The position numbers and the translations under genes are program-made. 64,000 bases of DNA. Origin: Rhizopus arrhizus (lineage: Eukaryota > Mucoromycota > Mucoromycetes > Mucorales > Rhizopodaceae). The stretch is from the NCBI GenBank assembly GCA_024220505.1, contig JAKZZE010000003.1, positions 2,108,001 through 2,172,000 on the forward strand, written 5' to 3'. The notes under the pieces are model-generated. The model ran no database searches and was not told where the DNA came from. It was given only the letters and a program-made list of their open reading frames with translations. This document shows positions 43,567-53,297 of the stretch, in pieces (positions within the stretch are counted from its first letter, which is position 1; every line of letters begins with the position of its first letter).

Positions 43567-44296
43567 CTTGGTACGACAAGTTTGCCGCAGTTATTCAATA
43601 ATACACAAGACAACAACTCCATATAATCCACAAAGTAATGGACTCATAGAACGATTTAATCGAACATTAGGCCAAATACTCCAAAGACGAAGTGATGATG
43701 AAAAGAAAGACTGGGATCAATATCTACCAGCAACATTATTCGCATATAGATCAATGAAACAGGCTACAACAAAACAAAGTCCATTCTGCTTAATGTACGG
43801 GTATGAGCCTAGAACACCCTTCGATATGGAACATCAGATCTATGAAAAGAAATCTCCAAAGTTTGAAGCAGCTTTGTTTCATCGAACCGCTCATCAGTTG
43901 CACAATCTTAATCGAATTAGGGAACAAGCAGCTAAGGCCATTAAAGCAACACAGGCAGTACAGAAAAAGGCTATTGAAAACAAACTTCTAGATCAACGAA
44001 AAGAATTGAAACCTGCTTTCAATCTAGGAGATATTGTATTGATATACAAAGATTACTTATCAACATCTTGGTCTGGAAAGCTTCAAGACAAATGGGAGGG
44101 ACCGTACATTATACACCAAATCCTAGGAAAAGGCACATACCATGTTAAAAACATCAACGTACAAGATACCAAAATTAGAAGGGTACACGGTAATCGTTTG
44201 AAACCATATTCTTTCCCAGACGTACAATGGAAATCGGAACACGAAAGGGTTATCTCAACCACAATAGATGATGAAACAAGAGACTTACTTCAATAA
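43567..44296 (+). pseudogene. Element B integrase, second part
   Basis: Resumes in frame with LVRQVCRSYSI after D, giving the catalytic Glu in GLIERFNRTLG, then the GPY/F-like stretch (WEGPYII) and a C-terminus ending ETRDLLQ. Joined to 36979-37600 across the 5-base duplication, the protein has the same length as that of A. Confidence 0.92.
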
Positions 44297-44435
44297 TACA
44301 CATACACACACAAAAAAAAAAAAAAAAAAAAAACTTGAAACAAACGACATACACATCGACAAAAAAAAAAGATATAAATACACCAAAGATTAATCCACAA
44401 AGGAATACAAAAAATAACAATAATTGATATACAAA

Positions 44436-45311
44436 ATGCTCTCTAATATTCTCGCTGAAACTGCTACTATTCGAAGCGCATGGTGGCGTCCTTATGCTCC
44501 TAATAAGGAAGACTTTGCTAATCTCTCTGAATACTACGTATTCATGTTCACGGAATACTTTGTTACCCTCTGTCAACAAGAAGGTTATGAATCACTCATG
44601 AATGCTCTCCTCAATTGGCTTATTGAATACGAAAATGATGCTAGTGGTGGTATATTCACTTTTACAGACGAAAATGGAATTGCTGTTAGTCGCTATGAGT
44701 ATGCTTTGGATATTGCTAATGATATTAGCAACCATTTGGATGAAATTCTCCCCATTATGGATTTGCCAATGCCATCCAATGACTCTCCTGTTATGGAACC
44801 CGAAATCCTGAATGTTCCATCAACTCCAAGTAGCCACTCACCAAGTCCACCATGTGAACTAGAGATTCAAGATTCTAATCCAAAAGAGGCACAGGAAATA
44901 ATTGATTTCGAAGAATTAGATGCTTACCTCCTGAAGGAATTCAATAATATGAATGCTATTGAAGTTGCTAGAAACCACATGACAAGTACATACAGCAAGT
45001 ATGAAGAATTGCTCAAGCAACAAAGAAAAATAGTACGCGAAAAAAGACTATTAATTGAAGAATTGGTTATTGAAGTCAATTACTGGAGTCATCTTTCATT
45101 CGAAGAACCTGACCTAAATGAAATTAGTATTAGAAATTATTTTGCCCAAAAATACGCCAAGTTAAGAACTATTCTGCCATCAATACATCGAAACCCATCT
45201 CTCAAGGATCAAATTAGACGACAAGATTCTTGGGGAAATAAAAGAAACCGCACAAGAACGTTCGAGGCCGAACTTTCATCCGGTGGGGACATCTGTAACA
45301 AACAGGAATGA
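44436..45311 (+). CDS. Element B ORF4, accessory protein of unknown function
   Basis: 291 residues from MLSNILAETATIRSAWW. It is preceded by poly(A) stretches (44312-44333 and 44361-44370), as in A. The middle is acidic and Pro/Ser-rich (SSHSPSPPCELEIQ); the end has a coiled-coil-like stretch (YEELLKQQRKIVREKRLL) and the segment YFAQKYAKLRTILP ... RRQDSWGNK that aligns with YLNEKYRTLKSLYP ... KFQDNWGKL of A. The last codons lie in the LTR. No membrane segment is seen. The gene is undamaged. Confidence 0.8.
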   Translation: MLSNILAETATIRSAWWRPYAPNKEDFANLSEYYVFMFTEYFVTLCQQEGYESLMNALLNWLIEYENDASGGIFTFTDENGIAVSRYEYALDIANDISNHLDEILPIMDLPMPSNDSPVMEPEILNVPSTPSSHSPSPPCELEIQDSNPKEAQEIIDFEELDAYLLKEFNNMNAIEVARNHMTSTYSKYEELLKQQRKIVREKRLLIEELVIEVNYWSHLSFEEPDLNEISIRNYFAQKYAKLRTILPSIHRNPSLKDQIRRQDSWGNKRNRTRTFEAELSSGGDICNKQE

Positions 45312-45908
45312 AACGTCGGAATTTAAATCGTTGCAGTTTATAACGAACGCCTTGCAGTTTACAACAACCACCTTACACTATACAACAACCGCCTCTTATG
45401 TTATAACAACCATTCAAAATACCAAAAACAGAACAAAATCATAAAACCCAAAAACATATAAATAACCTCACATAATAATCTCAAAAAATATTACTTCACT
45501 TCTAACTTCTAACTTCACTTCTAACTTCCTAACTTCTTACTTCTCTTATTTTATTTTTTACTTTTTCTTTTTATCAAATAAATATTCTTTTAAAGAGGCA
45601 AACTATCTCTTATTTTATTAACATCAAGAACAAGAAGTCCCTTGAAGTATATACACTTCATTGTAAATCCTTTTTATTTTATTTTACCTTTATTTTACCT
45701 TTTTATTTTTACTTTACTCAAAACAGTTTGATCTACTTATAAGATCTGGTGGTCACTTTACTCAAGCAACTTATATTCAAATCATTACTCTTTTTGGAAT
45801 CAAATCCTACCTAAACTTTTGATCTTATATCAAGTCTCTCTTAAATCAAACCTATTTTATACTATATAAACCATACAAACTCCAATCTCACAATATTAAA
45901 AAATTGTA
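45294..45908 (+). repeat. Right LTR of element B
   Basis: Begins TGTAACAAACAGG after the purine-rich GGTGGGGAC and matches the left LTR, with small indels, to TGGTGGTCACT at 45747-45757. The last 151 bases differ completely from the left LTR's last 123. It ends TTGTA rather than ACA, before the duplicated CTGT. Confidence 0.8.
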
Positions 45909-46129
45909 CTGTGACGAAAACGGCAATCGGGTCGTACAAATCCTTTCCGATGCAAGTCGTATTGGCGACTTGAGTCAACAAAATAACTTGAGTCAACAAA
46001 ATGACTTGAGTCGCTAGTGTGACGAAGCAAGTTATGACGATTGCGCCTAGTGAGTACCCCATATTGAACCTTGTTCAATTTTTGAACTTTATTTCAAAAA
46101 TTGAAGCTTATTTCAAAAATCAAACCTTA

Positions 46130-47787
46130 CAGTAGGTGGAAAAATGGTCCGGATGTTTTTAAATTATTCACAAATATCGCTATAGCTTTACCAAATCTTA
46201 ATCAAATTGAACAAGACAAACATTACTTTGAAGAGAAAACATTACTTTATTTTTAGTAAAAATTTCATATGTCACACAAAAGTTCAAAGGGAGCTACAAA
46301 AGATCAAATATTTCAGCAACATCCGGACCATTTTTCAGGGTGCTCCATAGTATCTGCTAGTAGTCCGTATATCCCCCTTTTACTTGAATAACAGCCTTGA
46401 TTCTATCCGGCATACTCTCTATATACTTTCAACAGTCATCTTTTTTTAAATCTCGCCCATTGTTCTTCGATTCGATCCCATAGTTCATGTACGCCTTTAG
46501 CTCTGGTTTCATACGCACTTAACCTTAGCTTCAGGTGATGCCAAATGTGTTCAATCGGGTTTAGGTCAGGACTCTGAGCAGGCCAACTGTAAATGGACTT
46601 GCTGTCGAAGTTGTTTTCTTCAAACCAAGCTTTTGCGACCTTCGACGTATGTTTCGGATCGTTATCCTGCTGGAAGTAGATGTTTTTAGGGTCATAATTG
46701 TAGTAATTTAGGGTGTGCATTAGCGTTGTGTCCAATGTATGTACATAATCCTCTTTCTTCATTGTTCCGTCATAGATACGACAAGCATACCCAGGACCAT
46801 CGTATGTAATACAGTCCCACATCATAACGCTGCCTCCACCTCCTTTTACTGTTAAGTCAAGATGGTGGAATCGAAGCTTATCACCTACTCTCTTCCAGTA
46901 GTACTTCACACCGTCTGATCCCCAAACGTTTACCTTAGTCTTGTCAGAGAATACCATACGACGCCAATCATCGTTTGTCCAATCCCTGTGGGCGTTGGCC
47001 CATGCAAGTCGCTTTTTCATATGAATAGCCTTTAAAAACGGCTTGTGCTTCATAATACGGGCCTGGAATCCCATCGATTTTAAAAGTTTTAAGCAAGCAG
47101 AGTAGCCAATTGCGCATCCAACGTCACATAAATATCGTTGTACACCCTTCCCCGTCTTTAATTTACCAGTTATGACTGACCGTCTGATGTAGGACTTGGT
47201 TGTAGCAGTAATGTCGGACTTGCGGCCTGATTTAAGGGGCCCCATGTTAGGAAATCACCTTCGCTTATAGTCGCTGATGATGCTTTTCTTGACTCCAGGC
47301 ACTCCTTTTATGATGGATGAGTAAGAATGACCAGATTTGAGTGAAGACTTGATGTTATCTTGCACATCCAAAGGCAAAAAGCGAACCATATTTGTATAAA
47401 ACAGCAATAATAACGAAAGAAGAGGACGTGCTAAATCAACAAAAAAAGGTAGATATTTATAATTTTTTTTTGATTATTAATACGAATCTAATGTATTATT
47501 AATCATCTGAGACAAAAGTGACGGCTTCTGAGTTAGCAGCATTGAACAATCTGGGTAATTAAAATTCTATAGGGCACCCTGAAAAATGGTCCGGATGTTG
47601 CTGAAATATTTGATCTTTTGTAGCTCCCTTTGAACTTTTGTGTGACATATGAAATTTTTACTAAAAATAAAGTAATGTTTTCTCTTCAAAGTAATGTTTG
47701 TCTTGTTCAATTTGATTAAGATTTGGTAAAGCTATAGCGATATTTGTGAATAATTTAAAAACATCCGGACCATTTTTCCACCTACTG
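46130..47787 (-). mobile_element. Tc1/mariner element with long inverted repeats
   Basis: 1658 bases flanked by TA (46128-46129, 47788-47789). Inverted repeats of about 220 bases start CAGTAGGTGGAAAAATGG. Within each repeat an outer AAAATGGTCCGGATGTT (46141-46157) and an inner inverted AACATCCGGACCATTTT (46318-46334) mirror one another. It carries one nearly intact transposase gene. It lies in the LTR of E. Confidence 0.95.
46436..47389 (-). pseudogene. Tc1 transposase with one in-frame TGA
   Basis: Read from the ATG at 47389 the frame has 317 codons: an N-terminal helix-turn-helix part (MVRFLPLDVQDNIKSSLKSG), a TGA at 47255-47257, then MGPLKSGRKSD and the full catalytic domain. Catalytic acids are the Asp of FSDKTKVN, the Asp of QQDNDPKHTS and the Glu of SPDLNPIEHIW, a DD34E arrangement. 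Translation from the ATG at 47245 would give 269 residues lacking the first DNA-binding helices. Apart from the TGA nothing is damaged, so this copy is a very young pseudogene, or the TGA is a sequencing error. Confidence 0.88.
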
Positions 47788-48732
47788 TATTTCAAAAAGT
47801 AAAGCTTATTTCATAAAGAAAAGCTTACTTCAAAAATCAAACTTTATTTTCTTTTGTCTATAAAATAGACAAGCTTTTATTTTTATTTTACTTCACTTCT
47901 CTTGACTTATATATTTTAACTTTACTTATCTTAAATATATTTTATCCAATAAATCAAGTATCTTTATCCCTGAATCTTTTGGTATAACACTCTTAAAACA
48001 CAAGCAAGGCAAGTCCCTTGAAGCCAATTATCTTCATTGTAAAACCTTTTAATACTCTTATCAAGTTACTTTATTACAAACAAGTTTGATCTACTTAACA
48101 AGATCTGGTGGTCACTTATAAGCAAACCTAATATCAATACTCTACCCAACTCTTATTTTTTTTATCCATTTTCATGAACTTTACTTTATTTCAAAACCGT
48201 TAACTCTTACAAGCCATTGAAGCAACAAAAAATTACACTAGACCGAAAACTTTCGGTTAAAGGAAAAATTAATCTAACAAGGAGAATCAAGGCAACAAAT
48301 TTTATATAAATATCCAACAAATCCTTTTTATTTTTATTCTTATTCTTATCAATATCAATAAAAGAATCACTTATATCTTATATTCAGACTCTTCATTGAG
48401 CTCTTTGAATCCCTTTTTATATTATCTTTTTATTTTACAACACACTTTTTATCGATCTTAACAAACAAGATCTGGTGGTCACTACCTATATCAAGCTTTC
48501 GCTTAAACTTTATATCAAGAATAACAAGTTTCTCTTACGAAACACTTCAAACAACAACTAAATACATCAAATCTACTCTATAACCTTACACTCAAATCAC
48601 AAGTACCTACTAAGTAACATTTGGTGGTCACTACGAGGGAAATAAAACATCAAATCAAGAAATTAAATCAAGAAATTAAATCAAGAAACAACCTAAAAAA
48701 AAAAAATATTATCAAATTTACCTGGAACTAAA

Positions 48733-49827
48733 ATGGCTTATATAAACGGACACATCGCGTTGGCAAATGCTAACATGAACGCAAGTTATCGACCTACTTT
48801 AATTGATTTCCATGGCTATGAAGGAGAAGACTTCCGTCACTTTTTAGAAAACTTGGAATCTTATTTTGCTATTAACAACATTACTCAAGAACCACGCAAG
48901 CTTACTATCCTCAAGACACAACTAAGAGGAGCCGCTAAGGTTTACTATGAGAAAGAAATACTCAAAAGAATACCTGGAATCAACTACGAACAAGCCGTAG
49001 ACCTCTTGAAAAATTATTACATAACACCAGAATTGATACAAAGCTACGAGCTAGAATTTAATGAAATGTACCAAGGCGAGCAAGAGCACCCTCAGATATT
49101 CTTAGCCAGATTGAAAGAAGCTGCTGACCTTGCTAATATAACTAATGATGCAGTCATCGAAAGTCGATTTCGTGCAGGTATCTTACGAGAAATTAAACAA
49201 TTCTGCATACAAAGTAGCTCTAAAAACTTACAAGATTGGATCAACCACGCTGAAGGATGGTGGAATGCAAACAGACCTCGTAAGATTGCTATGGTCGACA
49301 ATCCATTCATACCTAGAAACGCTAATCAGGCACTCATCTATCAGAATGATCATTTGCATCATCAACATCATCTACCTAACAATCACAACATTGATTTAGT
49401 CGACCCAAATGAACATGCCATGCCAGCTTTAGCACTCAGCCAAGTTCATTATAACAATACTCTTGGTACAAATCAACTAGTAACCATGGACACTTCAAGA
49501 AACCGTAATCACTCACGTCATGTACAAGTCAATGGATATTATAACAACAGTGAAAATCAACAGCAGGACCTTATTAGACTTATTCAACAAACTATTCGTC
49601 AAGAACTCAACAACCAACAGAATCATCTACAACCCAATAGGAATAGTAGGAATAATAGGTATAATAATAATAATTACAATAATAAGAGGATTGGAGAATA
49701 TGGAAACTACGATAACAATGGACGATACAAGAACTCCAACAGTAACTATAACTCGAATCAAAGGAGAAGCTACGATCAACCAATGAATCAAGATCAACGT
49801 CAGTCAAACAATCAGTCAAAAAACTAA
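48733..49827 (+). CDS. Element E Gag
   Basis: 364 residues, a third member of the A/B Gag family: LIDFHGYEGEDFRHF, ITPELIQSYELEFNEMYQGE and PQIFLARLKEAADLA, then a shorter Asn/Arg-rich tail and no zinc knuckle. It ends TCA AAA AAC TAA. The frame is intact although the element has lost most of pol, so it may still be expressed. Confidence 0.9.
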   Translation: MAYINGHIALANANMNASYRPTLIDFHGYEGEDFRHFLENLESYFAINNITQEPRKLTILKTQLRGAAKVYYEKEILKRIPGINYEQAVDLLKNYYITPELIQSYELEFNEMYQGEQEHPQIFLARLKEAADLANITNDAVIESRFRAGILREIKQFCIQSSSKNLQDWINHAEGWWNANRPRKIAMVDNPFIPRNANQALIYQNDHLHHQHHLPNNHNIDLVDPNEHAMPALALSQVHYNNTLGTNQLVTMDTSRNRNHSRHVQVNGYYNNSENQQQDLIRLIQQTIRQELNNQQNHLQPNRNSRNNRYNNNNYNNKRIGEYGNYDNNGRYKNSNSNYNSNQRRSYDQPMNQDQRQSNNQSKN

Positions 49828-49878
49828 ATGGGTCAGTTGCTTTTGAAAATACACGAAAGAATGGTCAACTGAACACCC
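49818..49878 (+). promoter_or_regulatory. -1 frameshift signal, element E gag-pol remnant
   Basis: A AAA AAC at 49818-49824, then GGGTCAGTTG (49830-49839) pairing with CAACTGAACACCC (49866-49878). Relative to A, a G-C pair has become A-T and a G-U pair has become G-C, so the stem is kept while its sequence changed. Only a short stub of pol follows. Confidence 0.78.
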
Positions 49879-50183
49879 AAAACAACACAAAATCCACAAA
49901 AGAAAAAAAAATATATCACATTATCAACTACATGGAGGCTGGGAGGGGAAGTTGAAACAAAAACACACAAAAAACACCAAAAACAGTAGAAAATTACAAA
50001 AATCATAAGAGGAGGAAGGTCGGCCTAAGAAAAAACAAAAACTAGCTCAAGTGAAACACACAGAAATACGAAACAGAAAACATAAAAACAGACTCAGAAA
50101 TAGCAACATACCAAATACCGTATATTATCAAAAATGGAACAAGAGCAAATTGATCTCGTGAAGCAATATCTACAAAAACTGGG
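49879..50183 (+). pseudogene. Element E remnant: purine tract and integrase start, pol deleted
   Basis: The pol stub passes directly into GGAGGCTGGGAGGGGAAG (49934-49951), the tract that in A and B follows RNase H, so about 3 kb of protease, RT and RNase H are missing. An integrase start MEEQEQIDLVKQYLQKLG-like frame (ATG at 50134) stops after about 17 codons, where unrelated Merlin-side DNA begins near 50184. Confidence 0.8.
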
Positions 50184-50408
50184 CTAAATGAAAGATTTAC
50201 CGTCCACATTTTTGCAAGCCTGTAGCGGAGCTAAAATTAAGCATATAGGCATAAGCTATACATCATTCGAAAGCCCGTACAATTTAATCTCAGATGGTGT
50301 AACATTTATGTCCAAAAAAGGCAACTAGTGGACATTATTGAAGCAAGAAAATAGGCACTATATGGCCCTGATTTGTATGGTTATCAATGAAAGTTTTATT
50401 TGTTTATT

Positions 50409-53270
50409 TTAGGCAGTGCGGAGCTTTTTCGTGGTGGTACAAGATGTAGGAGCATTATCTTCATCATATTCGTTATCGGAATCCTCATCTGAGATGAAAA
50501 TAATTGGTTCCGTTTCCCCTTGATCACTAGTGCTATCCTCTAAGACGGTAGTCAGCAAAGATACCAGAGGACCTTGGTTGGCAATGCCTGCTCTAGTGAA
50601 CGACACTTGCGAAAAGCAAGCAAGTATTGCCTTCCAGTGATCAGCGGCATGTTTTCTACGCCATATAAACTCTACTAACTTCCATGGCATCATCGATGCT
50701 GTACGATGACGACTAGTCACTCCTCGTTTGGTACCATTCCAGGTGCCTAGTAGCAGGTTGTTAGCATCGTCTAAGAATTCTATGATCTACACAAGTACGT
50801 ACCTTCTATAGTATTAGTACAAGCACCTGTCTTCGGATCACGGAACGTTTTTGAGTGATTGACCGTTTCAACAATTAAGTTTCGGCTTGGATCACTGTCA
50901 ATCCCTTTATAGCCTTTCCAGCAATCTACCATAACATGCGAGCCTGTCATCAATGATTAGGTGCACTGATCATCTAGCATATACATATTCTAATCATTAC
51001 CATCCTTTACGAACATATCGATTATCAACTTCAAGGTATTTTGATTGCGGTTAGGCACCGTCAACAAGAACACCTTACGCTCGGGCGTACGCTCTACACC
51101 CCCAACAACCCAAACACCATCTACCCTCTTTCCCTTATTATACTTTCGCTTGCCAAACTTACTTTCGTCTATTTCAACGACAATTGGCTGCCCATCGTTG
51201 TTAACTCCACCTAAGTATGACTTGTTAATCACATACTCTGATGTAAACAAAGCATCACGTACCGACTTGAACACCTTCAATTCGAAGATCTGCCTCCATT
51301 ACTTGGTACAGTAGCGGACAAAACTGGTGCACAAAAATTAAAATCAACATTGTATCTCCGCCATATGTCTGCGACTTTTGTGGCATATACCATCTGAAAG
51401 ACAGTCTAAAATATACATTATGTTATGTAAACCGGAACTGTGCCGGACATCCTTCAGGCATAAGGTCATTTTTAGTGATTTTTTGCATATTTCAATTTTC
51501 GCCAAAAATGTAGTGCTTGTCTAGCCTTCTTTCAATTTTCCCCATATCTCTCCCGTTTGCTTTCAGATTTCACAGCATATTAGTAAATTTTAGTAGCTCT
51601 TAAAAAATATATAAAACTGTACTTATTTTGTATTTCCCATTGAATCCCCCCTTTTGTTTTTACCCTATTCACTATAACAAAGTACTAGCATTATATGTTT
51701 AAGAAAATAAGCAACTGTAAAAACGAAACTCTGAGATCTCGAGCACGCCTAGTTCGTACGACAGCAGATATTCCTAGAGTAACAAGGATCTCTAAATGGA
51801 CAATCAACAGGAGAAAGAGGGAAGAAAGAAACTTAATGTCTTGTGATCATGAAGGTCTCCCGCTTTTATTCTGAAAAGTTACTAGTTCAGTCATCAACCT
51901 AAAGCTTGGACAAGGTCCGTTACACACAGTTTCTGATGCTCAGCACATTTCGAGGACCTTAAGATACAGTATTAGCAGACTGTTAGTCTGAAGGCACTGT
52001 AGGAAGCTAGATTTTGAGTCCGGAAGTAAGGAATCGAAGAATTTCATCAGCTGTATAAGTCGGAAAAAGCGATGAATGTGGTATCACAACAAGCCATTGT
52101 ATACTATAGAGGGCTGGAAGTCTGCTATCTTTAGCAATGAAACAAATATGAACATTATGGATGCAGATAGTATACACTAATATTGAAAGCAAGTCGAGCA
52201 ACCTTAGCGATTTTTTCACGGTGATCAAACAATGAAGCATGCTGGCTTCTCTGTTATGTTTTAAGGCTGTATTAGATATTGAGGACCAGAATATGTGTGT
52301 CAGGTATACGATGGTATAATGAACTCATAAATATACACATATATTTCGCTTACTTCATACCACAAAAGCCTAGCGTATAGTAGTCTAAAACGTCGTAATC
52401 TCTCGTTTCAGTATGACAATGACACAAGGCACAAGTCAACGCATGTCACAAACTCAATATTTGATAACAGCGCTTCTGTGCTACAAGTTTAGCCGCCACT
52501 AATCCCGGCCTAAGTCCGCTTAAGCATGCCAGGTGGCAATTGATGGCAAAGGTATGATGATACGACACTAGATCAAAAAGGGTCGATGATCTTTGGAAAA
52601 GAATAGTTAAAGAGCCGGGTTCTTTTACTGAAAATGATATACACGCATATTATTAGCATATGCAAAGAAGAATATCCGATAATATCAAGAGATGAGATGA
52701 TTATATAAAGTCTAAGATTTTAGCCACTTTTGCGGTTTTTAGAAAATATAAGATTTTATAAATTCAAAGCACGCTTATCGCTCAGTTTTAACAATGTCAT
52801 GCTTAGAACATACATAGATTACAATGACTAGTATATCCTCCTTCTAGTACAGTTTCATGACTATTGCAATTACCATGAGCAGGTAATGGTAGTTAAAAGC
52901 TAAAAAAAAGTTTTGTGCACCAGTTTTGTCCGCTACTGTATATGTCCTTAATAATGTTGCGGACAGTCGGTAGACTAAGACCAGTCATAGTAGATATTGT
53001 TCCGTTTGGAACTTGTAACAAAAAGAGGTACACTACCAATAGTGTTTGATGAATGATGGACTTGCGACCTTGGAAAAAGGAGCCGTCCAAGTAAGAAATA
53101 CGGCTACGACCGCACGCACAGTTCCTTGAGCCACATCGCCAAAAGAATTCATCTCGGCTTGACTGGTTCAAGCGCATTTCAGAGCCTTCTTTACACTTGC
53201 GTGTAGAAAAAAAGCACCATTTTCCTTTAAATAACTTATACCAGTTGCCTTTAGTTACGTTCCCTCCCAC
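50409..53270 (-). pseudogene. Merlin-type DDE transposase gene, split by a Tc1 relic
   Basis: C-terminal parts: about 51306-51001 (VEIDESKFGKRKYNKG, VWVVGGVERTPERKVFL), 50943-50803 (HVMVDCWKGYKGI, TVNHSKTFRDP) and 50746-50409 (GTWNGTKRGV and an acidic tail), joined by introns at 51000-50944 and 50802-50747 that keep the frame. The first acid is in EIDESKF, the second in MVDCWKGY and the Glu in TNTIEGTW, the pattern of ISXO2-like/IS1595 and Merlin transposases. The N-terminal part (52941-53270) has FFWRCGSRNCACGRSRISYLDGSFF, the Cys-rich start of that family, and no clear ATG; F follows it closely. Excising the relic does not give a continuous frame: one base is missing or a further intron exists. 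Confidence 0.82.
51309..52938 (+). mobile_element. Tc1 relic, copy 2, inside the Merlin gene
   Basis: Same ends and almost the same sequence as 13239-14869, opposite orientation, flanked by TA at 51307-51308 and 52939-52940. Length 1630. The worn transposase (QYDNDTRH near 52405, NPGLSPLKHARW near 52510) carries the same interruptions as copy 1. Confidence 0.9.
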
Positions 53271-53297
53271 TTAAAAACAAACTTACTTCATAGTACA

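Larger units (their letters stand above)
17577..45908 (+). mobile_element. Element B: Ty3-like retrotransposon interrupted by A, C and D
   Basis: B starts TGTAACAAACAGG at 17577 and ends at 45908, between CTGT at 17573-17576 and CTGT at 45909-45912. Its own DNA is 17577-17589, 25602-28428, 34394-37600 and 43567-45908, about 8.4 kb when the three inserts and their target duplications are discounted. Each insert is bounded by a short direct repeat, and all B frames continue across the gaps. Order: LTR, gag, pol, separate integrase, ORF4, LTR. B looks undamaged apart from the three insertions and a divergent right LTR tail. Confidence 0.88.
45913..48619 (+). repeat. 5' LTR of older element E, carrying a Tc1 insertion
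   Basis: Without the Tc1 (46130-47787) about 1.05 kb of LTR-like sequence leads to AAGTAACA at 48619, followed by the primer site TGGTGGTCACTACGAGG (48622-48638). Its left end may lie beyond B at 17542 (TGTGACGAG). It contains two internal TGGTGGTCACT copies (48106-48116, 48473-48483) and an 18-base tandem repeat ACTTGAGTCAACAAAAT (45967-46020). The 3' LTR is missing, so the start is uncertain. Confidence 0.6.

Noticed and set aside
45960..46020. 18-base repeats as a CRISPR-like array
   Set aside because: Units are directly adjacent without spacers, in a eukaryotic LTR.
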